A stretch of DNA of 38,823 nucleotides, from the NCBI GenBank assembly GCA_902826225.1, contig CADEED010000009.1, positions 20,219 to 59,041 on the forward strand, read 5' to 3'. The position numbers and the translations under genes were made by a program. The notes beneath the pieces were generated by a model that saw only the letters and a list, made by a program, of their open reading frames with translations, did not search any database and was not told where the DNA came from. The stretch comes from an uncultured Pseudomonadota bacterium (GTDB lineage Bacteria; Pseudomonadota; Gammaproteobacteria; Steroidobacterales; Steroidobacteraceae). Shown here in pieces: positions 24,844-32,892 of the stretch (its first letter is position 1; every line of letters begins with the position of its first letter).

Positions 24844-25536
24844 GTGCTCGATTCGATCGTCGCCGCGGAAACGCCGGAGGGCATCATGCTGGAACTGCAT
24901 CCAGCCGGGCTCTCGGCGCGCTTCTGCGCGTTTCTCATCGACTGGCTGATCCGGCTCGCGGTCCTGTACGCCGCCGCTTTCGTCGCGGGACTGCTCGGCG
25001 GCATCGGGATCGCGTTCTGGCTCGTCCTGCTGTTCGTCCTCGAGTGGTTCTATCCCGTGGCATTCGAGCTCGGGCGCGGCGGCGCGACCCCCGGCAAGCG
25101 CGCGATGGGACTCAAGGTCGTCATGGACAACGGCCTGCCCGTGACGCCCGGCGCCTCGATGACACGCAACTTGTTGCGCGTCGCGGATTTCCTGCCGCTG
25201 GGCTACGGCTTCGCGGTCATCAGCATGCTGATCCGCGCCGACGGCAAGCGCCTCGGGGACATCGCCGCCGCGACGCTCGTCGTCCACCAGCGCCGCCCCG
25301 CGGCGAAAGCGACGCTCGACATGGTCACGCCGCTCGCGCCGGTGCACCCGCTGCCGGCGCGTGACCAGGGCGCCGTCATTGCGCTCGCCGCACGCGCGCC
25401 GACGCTCACGATGGAGCGGCTGAACGAACTCGCGGCGATCGCCGCGCCGATCCAGGGAACGGAACCGCGCCCGGAAGCCGAGGTCACGCGCCGCGTTCTC
25501 GGCGTCGCCCAGTGGTTGTTGGGCAGACGTCCGTGA
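24844..25536 (+). CDS. RDD family membrane protein (second of pair)
   Basis: I chose the GTG at 24844 with GGGGG just upstream, giving 230 residues. RDD hallmarks: LSARFCAFLIDWLIRLAVLY, the helix GGIGIAFWLVLLFVLEWFY, ATPGKRAMGLKVVMDNG, and the late KRLGDIAAATLVVH. A soluble C-terminal extension of about 60 residues follows the membrane part, absent from the first RDD gene, and may be a protein-contact arm. The stop overlaps the SpoIIM-like start as GTGA. Two adjacent RDD genes in one operon suggests a heteromeric membrane unit. Confidence 0.9.
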   Translation: MLDSIVAAETPEGIMLELHPAGLSARFCAFLIDWLIRLAVLYAAAFVAGLLGGIGIAFWLVLLFVLEWFYPVAFELGRGGATPGKRAMGLKVVMDNGLPVTPGASMTRNLLRVADFLPLGYGFAVISMLIRADGKRLGDIAAATLVVHQRRPAAKATLDMVTPLAPVHPLPARDQGAVIALAARAPTLTMERLNELAAIAAPIQGTEPRPEAEVTRRVLGVAQWLLGRRP

Positions 25537-26516
25537 CCCCGCTGCATTTCGAGCAGCTCTATGAAGCCGAGTGGACCGAGCTCGAGGCGCAGGTGCGCCT
25601 CATCCTCACGGGACGCTCGCGCCAGAGCAACGGCGTCGAGCCGATTCGCGGCGACCGCGTCGCGGCGTTGTATCGCCGCGCCTGCGAGCACCTCGCGCTG
25701 GCGCGCGCCCGCGGCTATCCGCGCTACATGCTCGACCGGCTCGAGAAGATCACGGGCGACGCGCACCAGGTCATCTACCAGCGCCGCGAGTTCGGCGTGC
25801 ATCGCCTGAAGCGCGCGGTCCTCTACGACTTCCCCCGCGCAGTGCGCTCCCATGCGGCCTACGTATGGCTGTCCACCGCGCTGTTCATGATCCCCGCGTG
25901 CGTCGTCGGCTGGCTCGTCTACCAGAATCCCGACCTCATCCTGTCCGTGGTCGATGCCGGCCAGGCCGCGGAATTCGAGGAGATGTACTCCGAGTCCGAT
26001 CGCTCGATCGGCGCGGTGCGCGATGCGGACAGCGACTGGGCGATGTTCGGCTTCTACATCGAGCACAACACCAGCATCTCGTTCCAGTGCTTCGCCAGCG
26101 GCATCTTCTTCGGCGTCGGCAGCATGTTCTTCCTGGTCATGAATGGCGTGTTCGGCGGCGCGATCGCGGGCTATCTCACGGAGCGTGGGCTGGGCGAGAC
26201 GTTCTGGTCGTTCGTCGTCACGCACGCGGCGTTCGAGCTCACCGCCATCGTGCTCTCCGGTGCCGCCGGCATGCGGCTCGGGCACGCGCTCGTCTCGCCG
26301 GGACGGCATACACGCAAGCAGAGCCTGGTGCTCGCCGCGCGCGAGTCGATGGTCATCATCTACGGCGTCGCGGTGATGCTGCTCATCGCCGCGGCCATCG
26401 AAGCGTTCTGGTCGTCCGCGCGCTGGTTGCCGCTGCCGTTGAAATACAGCGTCGCCGCCGGCTGCTGGATCGCCGTGCTCTCCTACCTGACGCTGCAGGG
26501 CCGCCGTGCGGATTGA
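25533..26516 (+). CDS. SpoIIM-like (stage II sporulation protein M family) membrane protein
   Basis: I chose the GTG at 25533, overlapping the previous stop as GTGA; a start at 25512 would lie inside the RDD gene. The 327-residue protein has a cytoplasmic N-terminal region (about 1-100) rich in charged helices, then five likely membrane helices. The SpoIIM signature THAAFELTAIVLSGAAGMRLG is clear. In Bacillus SpoIIM works with SpoIID/P in engulfment; in non-sporulating proteobacteria relatives occur with MoxR/RDD/DUF58 genes and their role is unsettled. The context here is exactly of that kind, so a partner role for the MoxR machine is the best inference. Confidence 0.88.
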   Translation: MTPLHFEQLYEAEWTELEAQVRLILTGRSRQSNGVEPIRGDRVAALYRRACEHLALARARGYPRYMLDRLEKITGDAHQVIYQRREFGVHRLKRAVLYDFPRAVRSHAAYVWLSTALFMIPACVVGWLVYQNPDLILSVVDAGQAAEFEEMYSESDRSIGAVRDADSDWAMFGFYIEHNTSISFQCFASGIFFGVGSMFFLVMNGVFGGAIAGYLTERGLGETFWSFVVTHAAFELTAIVLSGAAGMRLGHALVSPGRHTRKQSLVLAARESMVIIYGVAVMLLIAAAIEAFWSSARWLPLPLKYSVAAGCWIAVLSYLTLQGRRAD

Positions 26517-27240
26517 CTCACTTGCGCTGCAGATGCGTCCGCGCGCGCCGCACGAGGCCGCGGATCTCGGTGTACGCCTCTGCCAGGCCGCCGCGGCGCC
26601 GGTGTTCCGCTGCTGGTTCGTCGTCGCGATTCCGATCGTGGCGATTGCCCTGTCGCTGTTCGAGTTCGGCAGCTGGGCCCCGGTCCTGTTCCTCTGGTGC
26701 GCGAAGCCGTGGCTCGATCGCACGGTGCTCTTCGTGCTGTCGCGCGCGGCCTTCGGTCAGCCCACCAGGCTGCGCGACCTCTGGTCGAACCAGCGCAGCG
26801 TCTGGTGGGGACAGTTCGTCCTCACCTGGACGTGGCGGCGCCTCTCGCCGTGGCGCTCGCTCACGCAACCCGTCTACCAGCTCGAGGGTCACGACTTCAT
26901 GGCGCAGCGCCGCCGCGTCGTGCAGCTGCGCCGGCGCAACAGCGGCGCGGCGCTCGCGATGACGAGCGCTTTCTCGTTTGCCGAGTCCGCCGTGGCGCTG
27001 TCCATGTTCTCCCTGCTCTTCTGGTTCGCGCCACCGGGGACGGACTTCGAGATCTTCCAGTTCTTCAGCGACGAGGCGAGCTCGCTGCTGCAGTTCCTCT
27101 ATGCGGCTTCGTATGCCGTCGCGGTGCTGTTCATCGAGCCCTTCTATGTCGCCGCCGGATTCGGCATGTATCTCAACCGCCGCGCCGAACTCGAGGCCTG
27201 GGACATCGAACAGGAGTTTCGCCGTGTGTTCGCGGGCTGA
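26506..27240 (+). CDS. uncharacterised multi-pass membrane protein of the MoxR operon
   Basis: The 244-residue frame starts with GTG at 26506, overlapping the SpoIIM-like gene by 11 bases; an ATG at 26533 is an alternative start. At least four hydrophobic stretches are visible: FVVAIPIVAIALSLFEF, VLFLWCAKPWLDRTVLFVL, FAESAVALSMFSLLFWF and FLYAASYAVAVLFIEPFYVA. A short basic loop QRRRVVQLRRRNSG lies between. I do not recognise a named family; similar-sized membrane proteins occur at this position in other MoxR/DUF4129 operons. It ends overlapping the DUF4129 gene by 17 bases, so cotranslation is likely. Confidence 0.75.
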   Translation: MRIDSLALQMRPRAPHEAADLGVRLCQAAAAPVFRCWFVVAIPIVAIALSLFEFGSWAPVLFLWCAKPWLDRTVLFVLSRAAFGQPTRLRDLWSNQRSVWWGQFVLTWTWRRLSPWRSLTQPVYQLEGHDFMAQRRRVVQLRRRNSGAALAMTSAFSFAESAVALSMFSLLFWFAPPGTDFEIFQFFSDEASSLLQFLYAASYAVAVLFIEPFYVAAGFGMYLNRRAELEAWDIEQEFRRVFAG

Positions 27241-27997
27241 CATCGTCGCGATGGTCGCGGCAGCGTGGCTCGCGCTCGCGAGTATTCCGGCGTCGTCGCA
27301 GATGCCGAGCGACGACGAAGTGGCGGCGGCGCTCGAGCGCGTCAAGGCGGATCCCGATCTCGGCACCCAGAAGACGATCAAGACGCTCGAATGGCGCGAG
27401 TCGAACGAGCCGCGGAAGCGGCGCAACACGCGGTGGCCGGAATGGCTGAGCTGGATGGGCGATCTGCTGAGCTGGCTCGGATCGACGACGCGAGTGCTCG
27501 TGTGGGTGGTGCTCATCGCGCTCGGCGCGTGGCTCGTCACGTTCGTCGTGCGCATCTTCCTCAATAATCGATCGGGATTGACCGGCGCGAGATTCGTCGC
27601 GCCGACGCACGTGCAGGACATGGACATCCGTCCCGAGAGCCTGCCGCCGGACATCGGCGCCGCCGCGCGTGCTCTCTGGGATGCGGGCGAGCAGCGCGCG
27701 GCGCTCGCGTTGTTGTATCGCGGACTGCTCTCGCGCCTGGCGCACGTCCACGAAGTTCCGATCAAGGACTCCAGCACGGAAGGCGATTGTCTCGCGCTGG
27801 CGGCGCGCAAGCTCGACGCCTCGCGGGTCGACTACGCGACACAGCTCGTACGCACCTGGCAGCGCGCGATCTACGGCGGCCTCACCATCGACGCCGCCAC
27901 GGTCCACGCGTTGTGCGCCGGTTTCTCGCCGCACCTCGATCTGACGGCGTCGAGAATCGCCGCGGGCGAATCGCTGGCAGCCGGGGCGGCCGCATGA
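27224..27997 (+). CDS. DUF4129 domain protein with signal peptide and one membrane helix
   Basis: I chose the GTG at 27224, which has AGGAG eight bases upstream. The 257-residue product begins with a likely signal peptide (about residues 1-25, ending ASS), then a basic stretch (PRKRRNTRW), one membrane helix (about 90-112, VLVWVVLIALGAWLVTFVV) and a cytoplasmic DUF4129 domain (about 130-250) with ALYRGLLSRLAH-like helix and GDCLALAARKL. DUF4129 proteins are common in MoxR/DUF58 operons and are thought to be membrane anchors or regulators; activity is unknown. The stop overlaps the DUF4350 start as ATGA. Confidence 0.85.
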   Translation: MCSRADIVAMVAAAWLALASIPASSQMPSDDEVAAALERVKADPDLGTQKTIKTLEWRESNEPRKRRNTRWPEWLSWMGDLLSWLGSTTRVLVWVVLIALGAWLVTFVVRIFLNNRSGLTGARFVAPTHVQDMDIRPESLPPDIGAAARALWDAGEQRAALALLYRGLLSRLAHVHEVPIKDSSTEGDCLALAARKLDASRVDYATQLVRTWQRAIYGGLTIDAATVHALCAGFSPHLDLTASRIAAGESLAAGAAA

Positions 27998-29193
27998 AGT
28001 CGCGCATCGTTCCGATCCTGTTGATCGGCGCCATCGTCGCGCTGTTCGCGTGGATCGCGACGAAGCTCGAGTTCGTCGACCGCACGGTGCCGGTCGGGTT
28101 CAAGGGCGAGGCCGCGCGCAATCCGTTCTATGCCGCGATCCGGCTGAGCGAGGAACTCGACGCCGACGCGAGTTGGGAACACCTGCTCGCTGAGCGGCCC
28201 TCCGCGTCGGTGATCCTCGTATCGTCGTGGAACTGGACGCTGAGCCGTGCACGCCGCGAACGCCTGCAGCGCTGGGTCGAGAACGGCGGCCGTCTCGTCG
28301 TGGACGACACGCTGATCGGCGATACCGACGTGTTCGAGAAGTGGACGGGCGTGAGCGACGAATTCGATGAAGAGGACGAGGATCCGGACGATGAACAACC
28401 GGACGTTGAGCGCCCCGCGCGCCCCTCGCCCGAAGAACGCGAACTCCTCGGCCGTATTTTCGCGCACGAATGTCACCCGCTGAGCGAAGACGGCTCCGCC
28501 CGAACCTTCCAGGTTTGCGGTCTGTCCGAAGGCCGTACGCTGCGCAGCGAGAAGACATTGGCGTGGGCGCTGCGCGACGGAGATCGTATCCAGGCGATAC
28601 GCGTTGCCGTCGGCCGCGGCAGCGTCACCGCGATCAACGGCACGCCATTCATGCGTCGCGATTTCCTGTCCGGCGACCACGCGCGCCTGTTCGTCACCGC
28701 GACTCAGCTGCAGCGCGGCGACCGGCTCCTGTTCCTCACCGAAGAAGAGCAGGCTTCGATCGTGGCGCTGTTGTGGCGCTACGGCGCGCCCGTCGTGCTG
28801 CTGCTCGCGGGACTCGTCGCCCTGTCCATCTGGCGCGCCACCGTCCGCTTCGGCCCGATGGTCGCGCCGGCGGAAGTCGCGCGCCGCTCGCTCGCGGAGC
28901 AGATCCGCGGGACCGGCCAGTTCGCGCTGCGATTCGGTGGCGGCAAGTCGCTGCACGCGGCCGCGGTGCGCGCGCTGCGCGACACCGCCGTGCGCCGCTT
29001 TCCGCGGTACGACGCGATGGCGAGCGAGGAGCGCGTGATCGCGCTCGCCAAGGCTTCCGGCGTCGCCGTCGCCGACCTGTCGCCGGCGCTCAATTTCTCA
29101 GGGCCGCGCAGCACCCACGAGCTGCGCAATTCGATCGCGGTGCTCGAAACCGCGCGACGACGTCTGTTGCAAAGGGCAAAACATGGAAACTGA
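27994..29193 (+). CDS. DUF4350 domain membrane protein
   Basis: The 399-residue protein has an N-terminal helix (about 5-22), a periplasmic DUF4350-type Rossmann-like region with ASVILVSSWNWTLS and RWVENGGRLVVDDTLIG, and a second helix (about 262-280). After that helix come about 115 cytoplasmic residues. An acidic run of D/E residues (about 122-139, SDEFDEEDEDPDDEQPD) interrupts the domain; calcium or a basic partner could bind there, which is speculation. The family is found with MoxR, DUF58 and DUF4129 genes and has no known enzymatic role. The 3' end overlaps the MoxR gene by 11 bases. Confidence 0.87.
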   Translation: MKSRIVPILLIGAIVALFAWIATKLEFVDRTVPVGFKGEAARNPFYAAIRLSEELDADASWEHLLAERPSASVILVSSWNWTLSRARRERLQRWVENGGRLVVDDTLIGDTDVFEKWTGVSDEFDEEDEDPDDEQPDVERPARPSPEERELLGRIFAHECHPLSEDGSARTFQVCGLSEGRTLRSEKTLAWALRDGDRIQAIRVAVGRGSVTAINGTPFMRRDFLSGDHARLFVTATQLQRGDRLLFLTEEEQASIVALLWRYGAPVVLLLAGLVALSIWRATVRFGPMVAPAEVARRSLAEQIRGTGQFALRFGGGKSLHAAAVRALRDTAVRRFPRYDAMASEERVIALAKASGVAVADLSPALNFSGPRSTHELRNSIAVLETARRRLLQRAKHGN

Positions 29194-30157
29194 ATCAGCC
29201 ACCATCCAGAAAGCCGCCGAACTGCTCGGCAAGCTGCGCGCCGGCATCGCGGAAGCGGTCGTGGGACAACCCCGCGTCGTCGAGGAGGTCGTGCTCGCGC
29301 TCGTGGCGTCCGGCCACGTCCTCATCGAAGGCGTGCCGGGGCTCGGCAAGACCCTGCTCGTGCGGGCGCTGTCCCAGGCGTTGCAGTTGAGCACCGGGCG
29401 CGTGCAATTCACGCCCGACATGATGCCGTCCGACATCACGGGTCACGCTGTGCTCGACGCCAAGACCATGGATATGCGCATCGTGCGCGGCCCGGTATTC
29501 ACGCACCTGCTGCTCGCGGACGAGATCAACCGCGCGCCCGCGAAGACGCAGAGCGCGCTGCTGGAGGTCATGCAGGAGTACCAGGTGACGCTCGAGGGCC
29601 AGACCCACGTGCTGCCGAAGCCGTTCATGGTCCTGGCGACACAGAACCCGGTGGAGACCGAGGGCACCTATCCACTGCCCGAGGCGCAGCTCGACCGCTT
29701 CCTCTTCAAGATCGAGATCGGCTATCCGTCGGTGGAGGACGAGATCGGCGTGGTGATCCGCGCGACCGCCGACCAGGCCGGCGACCAGCTGCCGCTCGAG
29801 CAGGTGAAGCCAGTGCTCAACGAGCGCGCCGTGACGAGCCTGCAGCAGATCGCGGCGAGGCAGCGCGTCGACCGCCAGGTCATCGACTATGCGGTGCGCC
29901 TCACGCGCGCGACGCGGGAATGGCCCGGGTTCGCGCAGGGAGCCGGATCACGCGGCGCGATCGCGCTGCTGCGCGGTGGCCGCGCCGTGGCCCTGCTCGA
30001 CGGGCGGAACTTCGTGATTCCCGACGACATCAAGCGCATCGCGATCCCGGCACTCAGGCATCGGGTCGCGCTGGCGCCCGACGCGCTGCTCGAGGGACGC
30101 AAGGCGGACGACCTGCTCACCGCCCTCATCGAGAGCGTGGCGGCACCGCGGGTCTGA
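29183..30157 (+). CDS. MoxR family AAA+ ATPase
   Basis: The 324-residue ATPase has Walker A GVPGLGKT (50-57), Walker B LLLADEINRAP with D113/E114, sensor-1-like ATQNP, the arginine-finger region EGTYPLPEAQLDRFLFKIEIGYP (motif PLPEAQLDRF), and a C-terminal lid with SRGAIALLRGGRA. MoxR ATPases act as chaperones that assemble or activate partner complexes carrying von Willebrand A-like domains. The DUF58 gene 15 bases downstream and the membrane proteins upstream are the probable partners. I see no sign of mobility; base usage is like the rest of the operon. Confidence 0.95.
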   Translation: METESATIQKAAELLGKLRAGIAEAVVGQPRVVEEVVLALVASGHVLIEGVPGLGKTLLVRALSQALQLSTGRVQFTPDMMPSDITGHAVLDAKTMDMRIVRGPVFTHLLLADEINRAPAKTQSALLEVMQEYQVTLEGQTHVLPKPFMVLATQNPVETEGTYPLPEAQLDRFLFKIEIGYPSVEDEIGVVIRATADQAGDQLPLEQVKPVLNERAVTSLQQIAARQRVDRQVIDYAVRLTRATREWPGFAQGAGSRGAIALLRGGRAVALLDGRNFVIPDDIKRIAIPALRHRVALAPDALLEGRKADDLLTALIESVAAPRV

Positions 30158-30172
30158 CGTGACGGGAATCCG

Positions 30173-31531
30173 ATGAAATTGCGGCTCATCCCGAGCGGCC
30201 TGTCGGTATCGCTGATCGCCGCGGCGGTACTGGCGGCGACGGCGGCGTCGTTCGCCGGTGTCGACCTGTCGGCCGTCGCGCAGGCGTCCGCCGCCGTCGC
30301 GAGCGTCTGGGTCGTCGCGGCCCTCGCGGATCTCGCGTGGTCGCGACGCGCCTGGAAGCACTCCGAGGTGCGCCTCGTCCGCCGTCTGCCCTCCGCATTC
30401 GCGATCGGTGTCCTCAGGCCCGTTCACCTGCAGCTCGCGACCGGCGGCACGCTCACGTGGCGCTGCGAAATCTTCGACCATTGCGATCCGTCGCTGCGGG
30501 TGGAGGGCATGCCCGCGCGTTGCCGGCTGTACGCCGGCAAGCTCACCGACATCGAGTACGCCGTGACGCCGACGCGCCGTGGCGAGATCGAATTCGATCC
30601 CGCCGACCTGCGCGTCCGCTCGCGGCTCGGCCTGCTCGAGCTCGTCGAGCGCATCGGCGAGCGGGACAGCCGTCGCGTGTATCCCGATTTCGCGCAGGTC
30701 GCGCGCTATGCGTGGCTCGCGGGCGACCGGCGCCTCCAGGAAATCGGCATCAAGACCTACCAGCAGCGCGGCGAAGGCACGGACTTCAAGCAGCTCGCGG
30801 AATATCGCTACGGCGACCCGGTGCGGCACATCGACTGGAAGGCGACGCTGCGGCAGAACAAGCCGATCCTGCGCGAGTTCCAGGACGAGCGGGACCAGTG
30901 CGTGATGTTGCTGGTCGACTGCGGCCGGCGCATGCGCGCCTACGACGTGGACACCGGTATCGGCAGCGGGCATTTCGACCAGGTGCTGAACGCGGTCATG
31001 CTGCTGTCGTACGTGGCATTGCGCCAGGGCGACGCCGTGGGCGCCATGACCTTCGGGACGCCCGAGGGAGACGCGCGGGTGTTCGCGCCTCGCAAGGGTG
31101 CGCATGCATTGAACGCGCTCATGGGCGAGCTCTACTCCGTGCAGCCGTCGCCGACGCATTCGGACTATCTATCGGTGGCGCAAAACCTCCTGCGCCGCCA
31201 CCACAAGCGCTCGCTCGTCATCGTCATCACGAATTTCCGCGACGAGGATTCGACGGAACTCACGCATGCTCTGCGGCTGCTGCGCTCCCGGCACCTGGTG
31301 CTGCTGGCGTCGCTGCGCGAGCGCGTCGTCGGGGAGATGATCTCGCGCTCGCTGGATTCGGCCGAGGCCGCGCTCGACGTGGGCAGCGCGCACCTGTACG
31401 AACAGTCACGCCGCGACGCCTTCAACCGCCTCGCGGCGCGCGACGCGCTCATGGTGGACGCGGAGCCGCAGAATCTCGGGATCGAGCTCGTGAACCGCTA
31501 CAACGCGGTCAAGCGCGCGGGGCTCATCTAG
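30173..31531 (+). CDS. DUF58 (vWA-like) domain protein
   Basis: The 452-residue protein begins with two hydrophobic helices (about 12-52), then a beta-rich region and the DUF58 signature: GEGTDFKQLAEYRYGDPVR, HIDWKATLRQNKPILREF. That is followed by a von Willebrand A-like fold with a MIDAS-like LLVDCGRRM, where the DxSxS motif is incomplete (D-C-G). DUF58 proteins are the usual clients of MoxR ATPases. The start is preceded by GGGAATCCG. The gene closes the operon and its stop overlaps the convergent MerR gene's stop by eight bases. Confidence 0.93.
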   Translation: MKLRLIPSGLSVSLIAAAVLAATAASFAGVDLSAVAQASAAVASVWVVAALADLAWSRRAWKHSEVRLVRRLPSAFAIGVLRPVHLQLATGGTLTWRCEIFDHCDPSLRVEGMPARCRLYAGKLTDIEYAVTPTRRGEIEFDPADLRVRSRLGLLELVERIGERDSRRVYPDFAQVARYAWLAGDRRLQEIGIKTYQQRGEGTDFKQLAEYRYGDPVRHIDWKATLRQNKPILREFQDERDQCVMLLVDCGRRMRAYDVDTGIGSGHFDQVLNAVMLLSYVALRQGDAVGAMTFGTPEGDARVFAPRKGAHALNALMGELYSVQPSPTHSDYLSVAQNLLRRHHKRSLVIVITNFRDEDSTELTHALRLLRSRHLVLLASLRERVVGEMISRSLDSAEAALDVGSAHLYEQSRRDAFNRLAARDALMVDAEPQNLGIELVNRYNAVKRAGLI

Positions 31532-31973
31532 CCCGCGACTTCGCTGCGTCCTTCACGCTCTTCTTTCGCCGCACCCCGATCCTTCCGGAAGCGGCGGCGC
31601 GCAGGATGCGGCGAAACGTCGGGCACTCCAAGTGGCTGGGTGCGCGGCAGGAGGCGGCATGTCGCAATCCGTCCCGCATCGCGCTGAGCTCCCGGATCGT
31701 CGAGTCGAGCGCGTCCGCCTTCGCGACGAGCAGCGTGCGATCGATGCGGGGCTGGCCCTCCTGACCGAGCAATCGCGCGATCTCGTCGAGCGAGAATCCC
31801 GCCGCCCGTCCCATCGCGATCAAGGCGAGCCGCTGCAGCACCGCCGGATCGAACGTGCGACGAAGTCCGCGGCGACCGACCGAGACGATGAGCCCCTTTT
31901 CCTCGTAGAACCGCAGCGCCGACGGTGGCACGCCGGATCTCTTCGCAACTTCGTTGATGTCCAGGTCCGACAC
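31524..31973 (-). CDS. MerR family regulator (C-x7-C type, not SoxR)
   Basis: I chose the GTG at 31973 with GAGG upstream. The 149-residue protein has a MerR helix-turn-helix (DINEVAKRSGVPPSALRFYE, 5-24), wing motifs GRRGLRRTFDP, a dimerisation helix (about 80-105), and two cysteines C109 and C117 in ASCRAPSHLECPTF. SoxR would have a C-x2-C-x-C-x5-C cluster, absent here, so it is unlikely to hold the SoxR [2Fe-2S]. The two cysteines could sense a metal or thiol oxidation. A basic tail follows. It is divergent from the methyltransferase gene and most likely activates it through the shared operator. Confidence 0.9.
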   Translation of the reverse strand: MSDLDINEVAKRSGVPPSALRFYEEKGLIVSVGRRGLRRTFDPAVLQRLALIAMGRAAGFSLDEIARLLGQEGQPRIDRTLLVAKADALDSTIRELSAMRDGLRHAASCRAPSHLECPTFRRILRAAASGRIGVRRKKSVKDAAKSRAR

Positions 31974-31976
31974 CGC

Positions 31977-32007
31977 TTGACCTCAAGTCGACTTGAATTG
32001 GCAGACT
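31977..32007 (+). promoter_or_regulatory. MerR-type promoter with SoxR-box-like palindrome
   Basis: TTGACC (31977-31982) and CAGACT (32002-32007) are spaced by exactly 19 bases, the long spacer typical of MerR-activated promoters. Between them lies the perfect 14-bp palindrome TCAAGTCGACTTGA (31983-31996), close to the SoxR box (CCTCAAGTTAACTTGAGG). The -35 overlaps the regulator's own leader. Confidence 0.75.
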
Positions 32008-32039
32008 GCTGCGCGATCATGGCAGACCAGAGGTGAACG

Positions 32040-32879
32040 ATGAACTCGCAATCCGCCGCCCATGAACAGGCGCAGATGTGGAACGGTCCTTCGGGCCAGG
32101 CGTGGATCGAGCAGCAGCAGGCCCTCGACCGGATGTTCGAGCCGATCGAAGCCCTGCTCGCCGTCGCGGTGTCCGAGGCCGGCGCGACGAGCGTGCTCGA
32201 CGTCGGCTGCGGCACGGGCGCGACGACGCTCGCCGCCGCCCGGCAGGTTCGTCCGCCCGGACGATGCGTCGGCGTGGACATCAGCGCACCGATGATCGCC
32301 GTGGCGCGCGAGCGCGCGGCGCGCGTGCGCTCGACCGCCGAGTTCCTCGTCGCGGATGCCGGCGGTCTTTCCCTGGATGCCGGGGTATTCGACCTCGTCA
32401 TCTCGCGCTTCGGCGTCATGTTCTTCGCCGATCCCGACGCGGCTTTCGCAAACCTCCGGCGAGCCTGCGTCCCGGGCGCGTCGCTGCGCTGCGTCGCATG
32501 GCGCAGTGCGGCCGAGAACTCTTTCATGACCACTGCGGAACGGTCCGCGGCGCCGCTTCTGCCGCCGTTGCCGCCGCGGCCCGCCGATGGCCCGGGGCAG
32601 TTTGCGTTCGCCGACGCGGCGAAGGTCCGCGGCATTCTCGAGCGCGCCGGCTGGCGCGAAGTCGAGCTGCGGCCGCTGGACGTCGTCTGCGCCTTCGACG
32701 AAGACGAACTCGACACGTACATCACGAAGCTCGGGCCGGTGTCGCGCGTGCTGGCTGAAGTCGACGCACCGCGGCGCGAGCGGGCGATCGCGGCCATGCG
32801 CACAGCCTTCGCGCCGTTCGTCCGCGCCGGGAAGGTCAGCTACACCGCCGCGTGCTGGATGCTGTGCGCACGTAGTTAG
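32040..32879 (+). CDS. class I SAM-dependent methyltransferase
   Basis: The 279-residue enzyme has a class I SAM-methyltransferase fold: TSVLDVGCGTGATTLAAA (motif I), VGVDISAPMIAVARERAA, FLVADAGGLSL and FDLVISRFGVMFFADP. The start follows AGAGGTG by a few bases. The substrate is unknown; relatives include UbiE/arsenite-like and small-molecule methyltransferases, but the cysteines needed for an ArsM assignment are not arranged as in that family. Control by the divergent MerR regulator suggests induction by a redox-active, metal or toxic small molecule. Its end converges with the fucosidase gene, 13 bases apart. Confidence 0.9.
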   Translation: MNSQSAAHEQAQMWNGPSGQAWIEQQQALDRMFEPIEALLAVAVSEAGATSVLDVGCGTGATTLAAARQVRPPGRCVGVDISAPMIAVARERAARVRSTAEFLVADAGGLSLDAGVFDLVISRFGVMFFADPDAAFANLRRACVPGASLRCVAWRSAAENSFMTTAERSAAPLLPPLPPRPADGPGQFAFADAAKVRGILERAGWREVELRPLDVVCAFDEDELDTYITKLGPVSRVLAEVDAPRRERAIAAMRTAFAPFVRAGKVSYTAACWMLCARS

Positions 32880-32892
32880 CGTCCGGCCGGGA

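Noticed and set aside
31524..31973. Calling the MerR gene soxR because of its SoxR-like box
   Set aside because: The C-x2-C-x-C-x5-C cluster that holds the [2Fe-2S] centre is absent.
32018..32042. Tiny frame MADQR before the methyltransferase start as a leader peptide
   Set aside because: Five codons without regulatory codons or an attenuator; most likely chance.
32880..32892. GTCCGGCCGGGAC as a two-way terminator between convergent genes
   Set aside because: Only about four paired bases at the ends and no T-runs.
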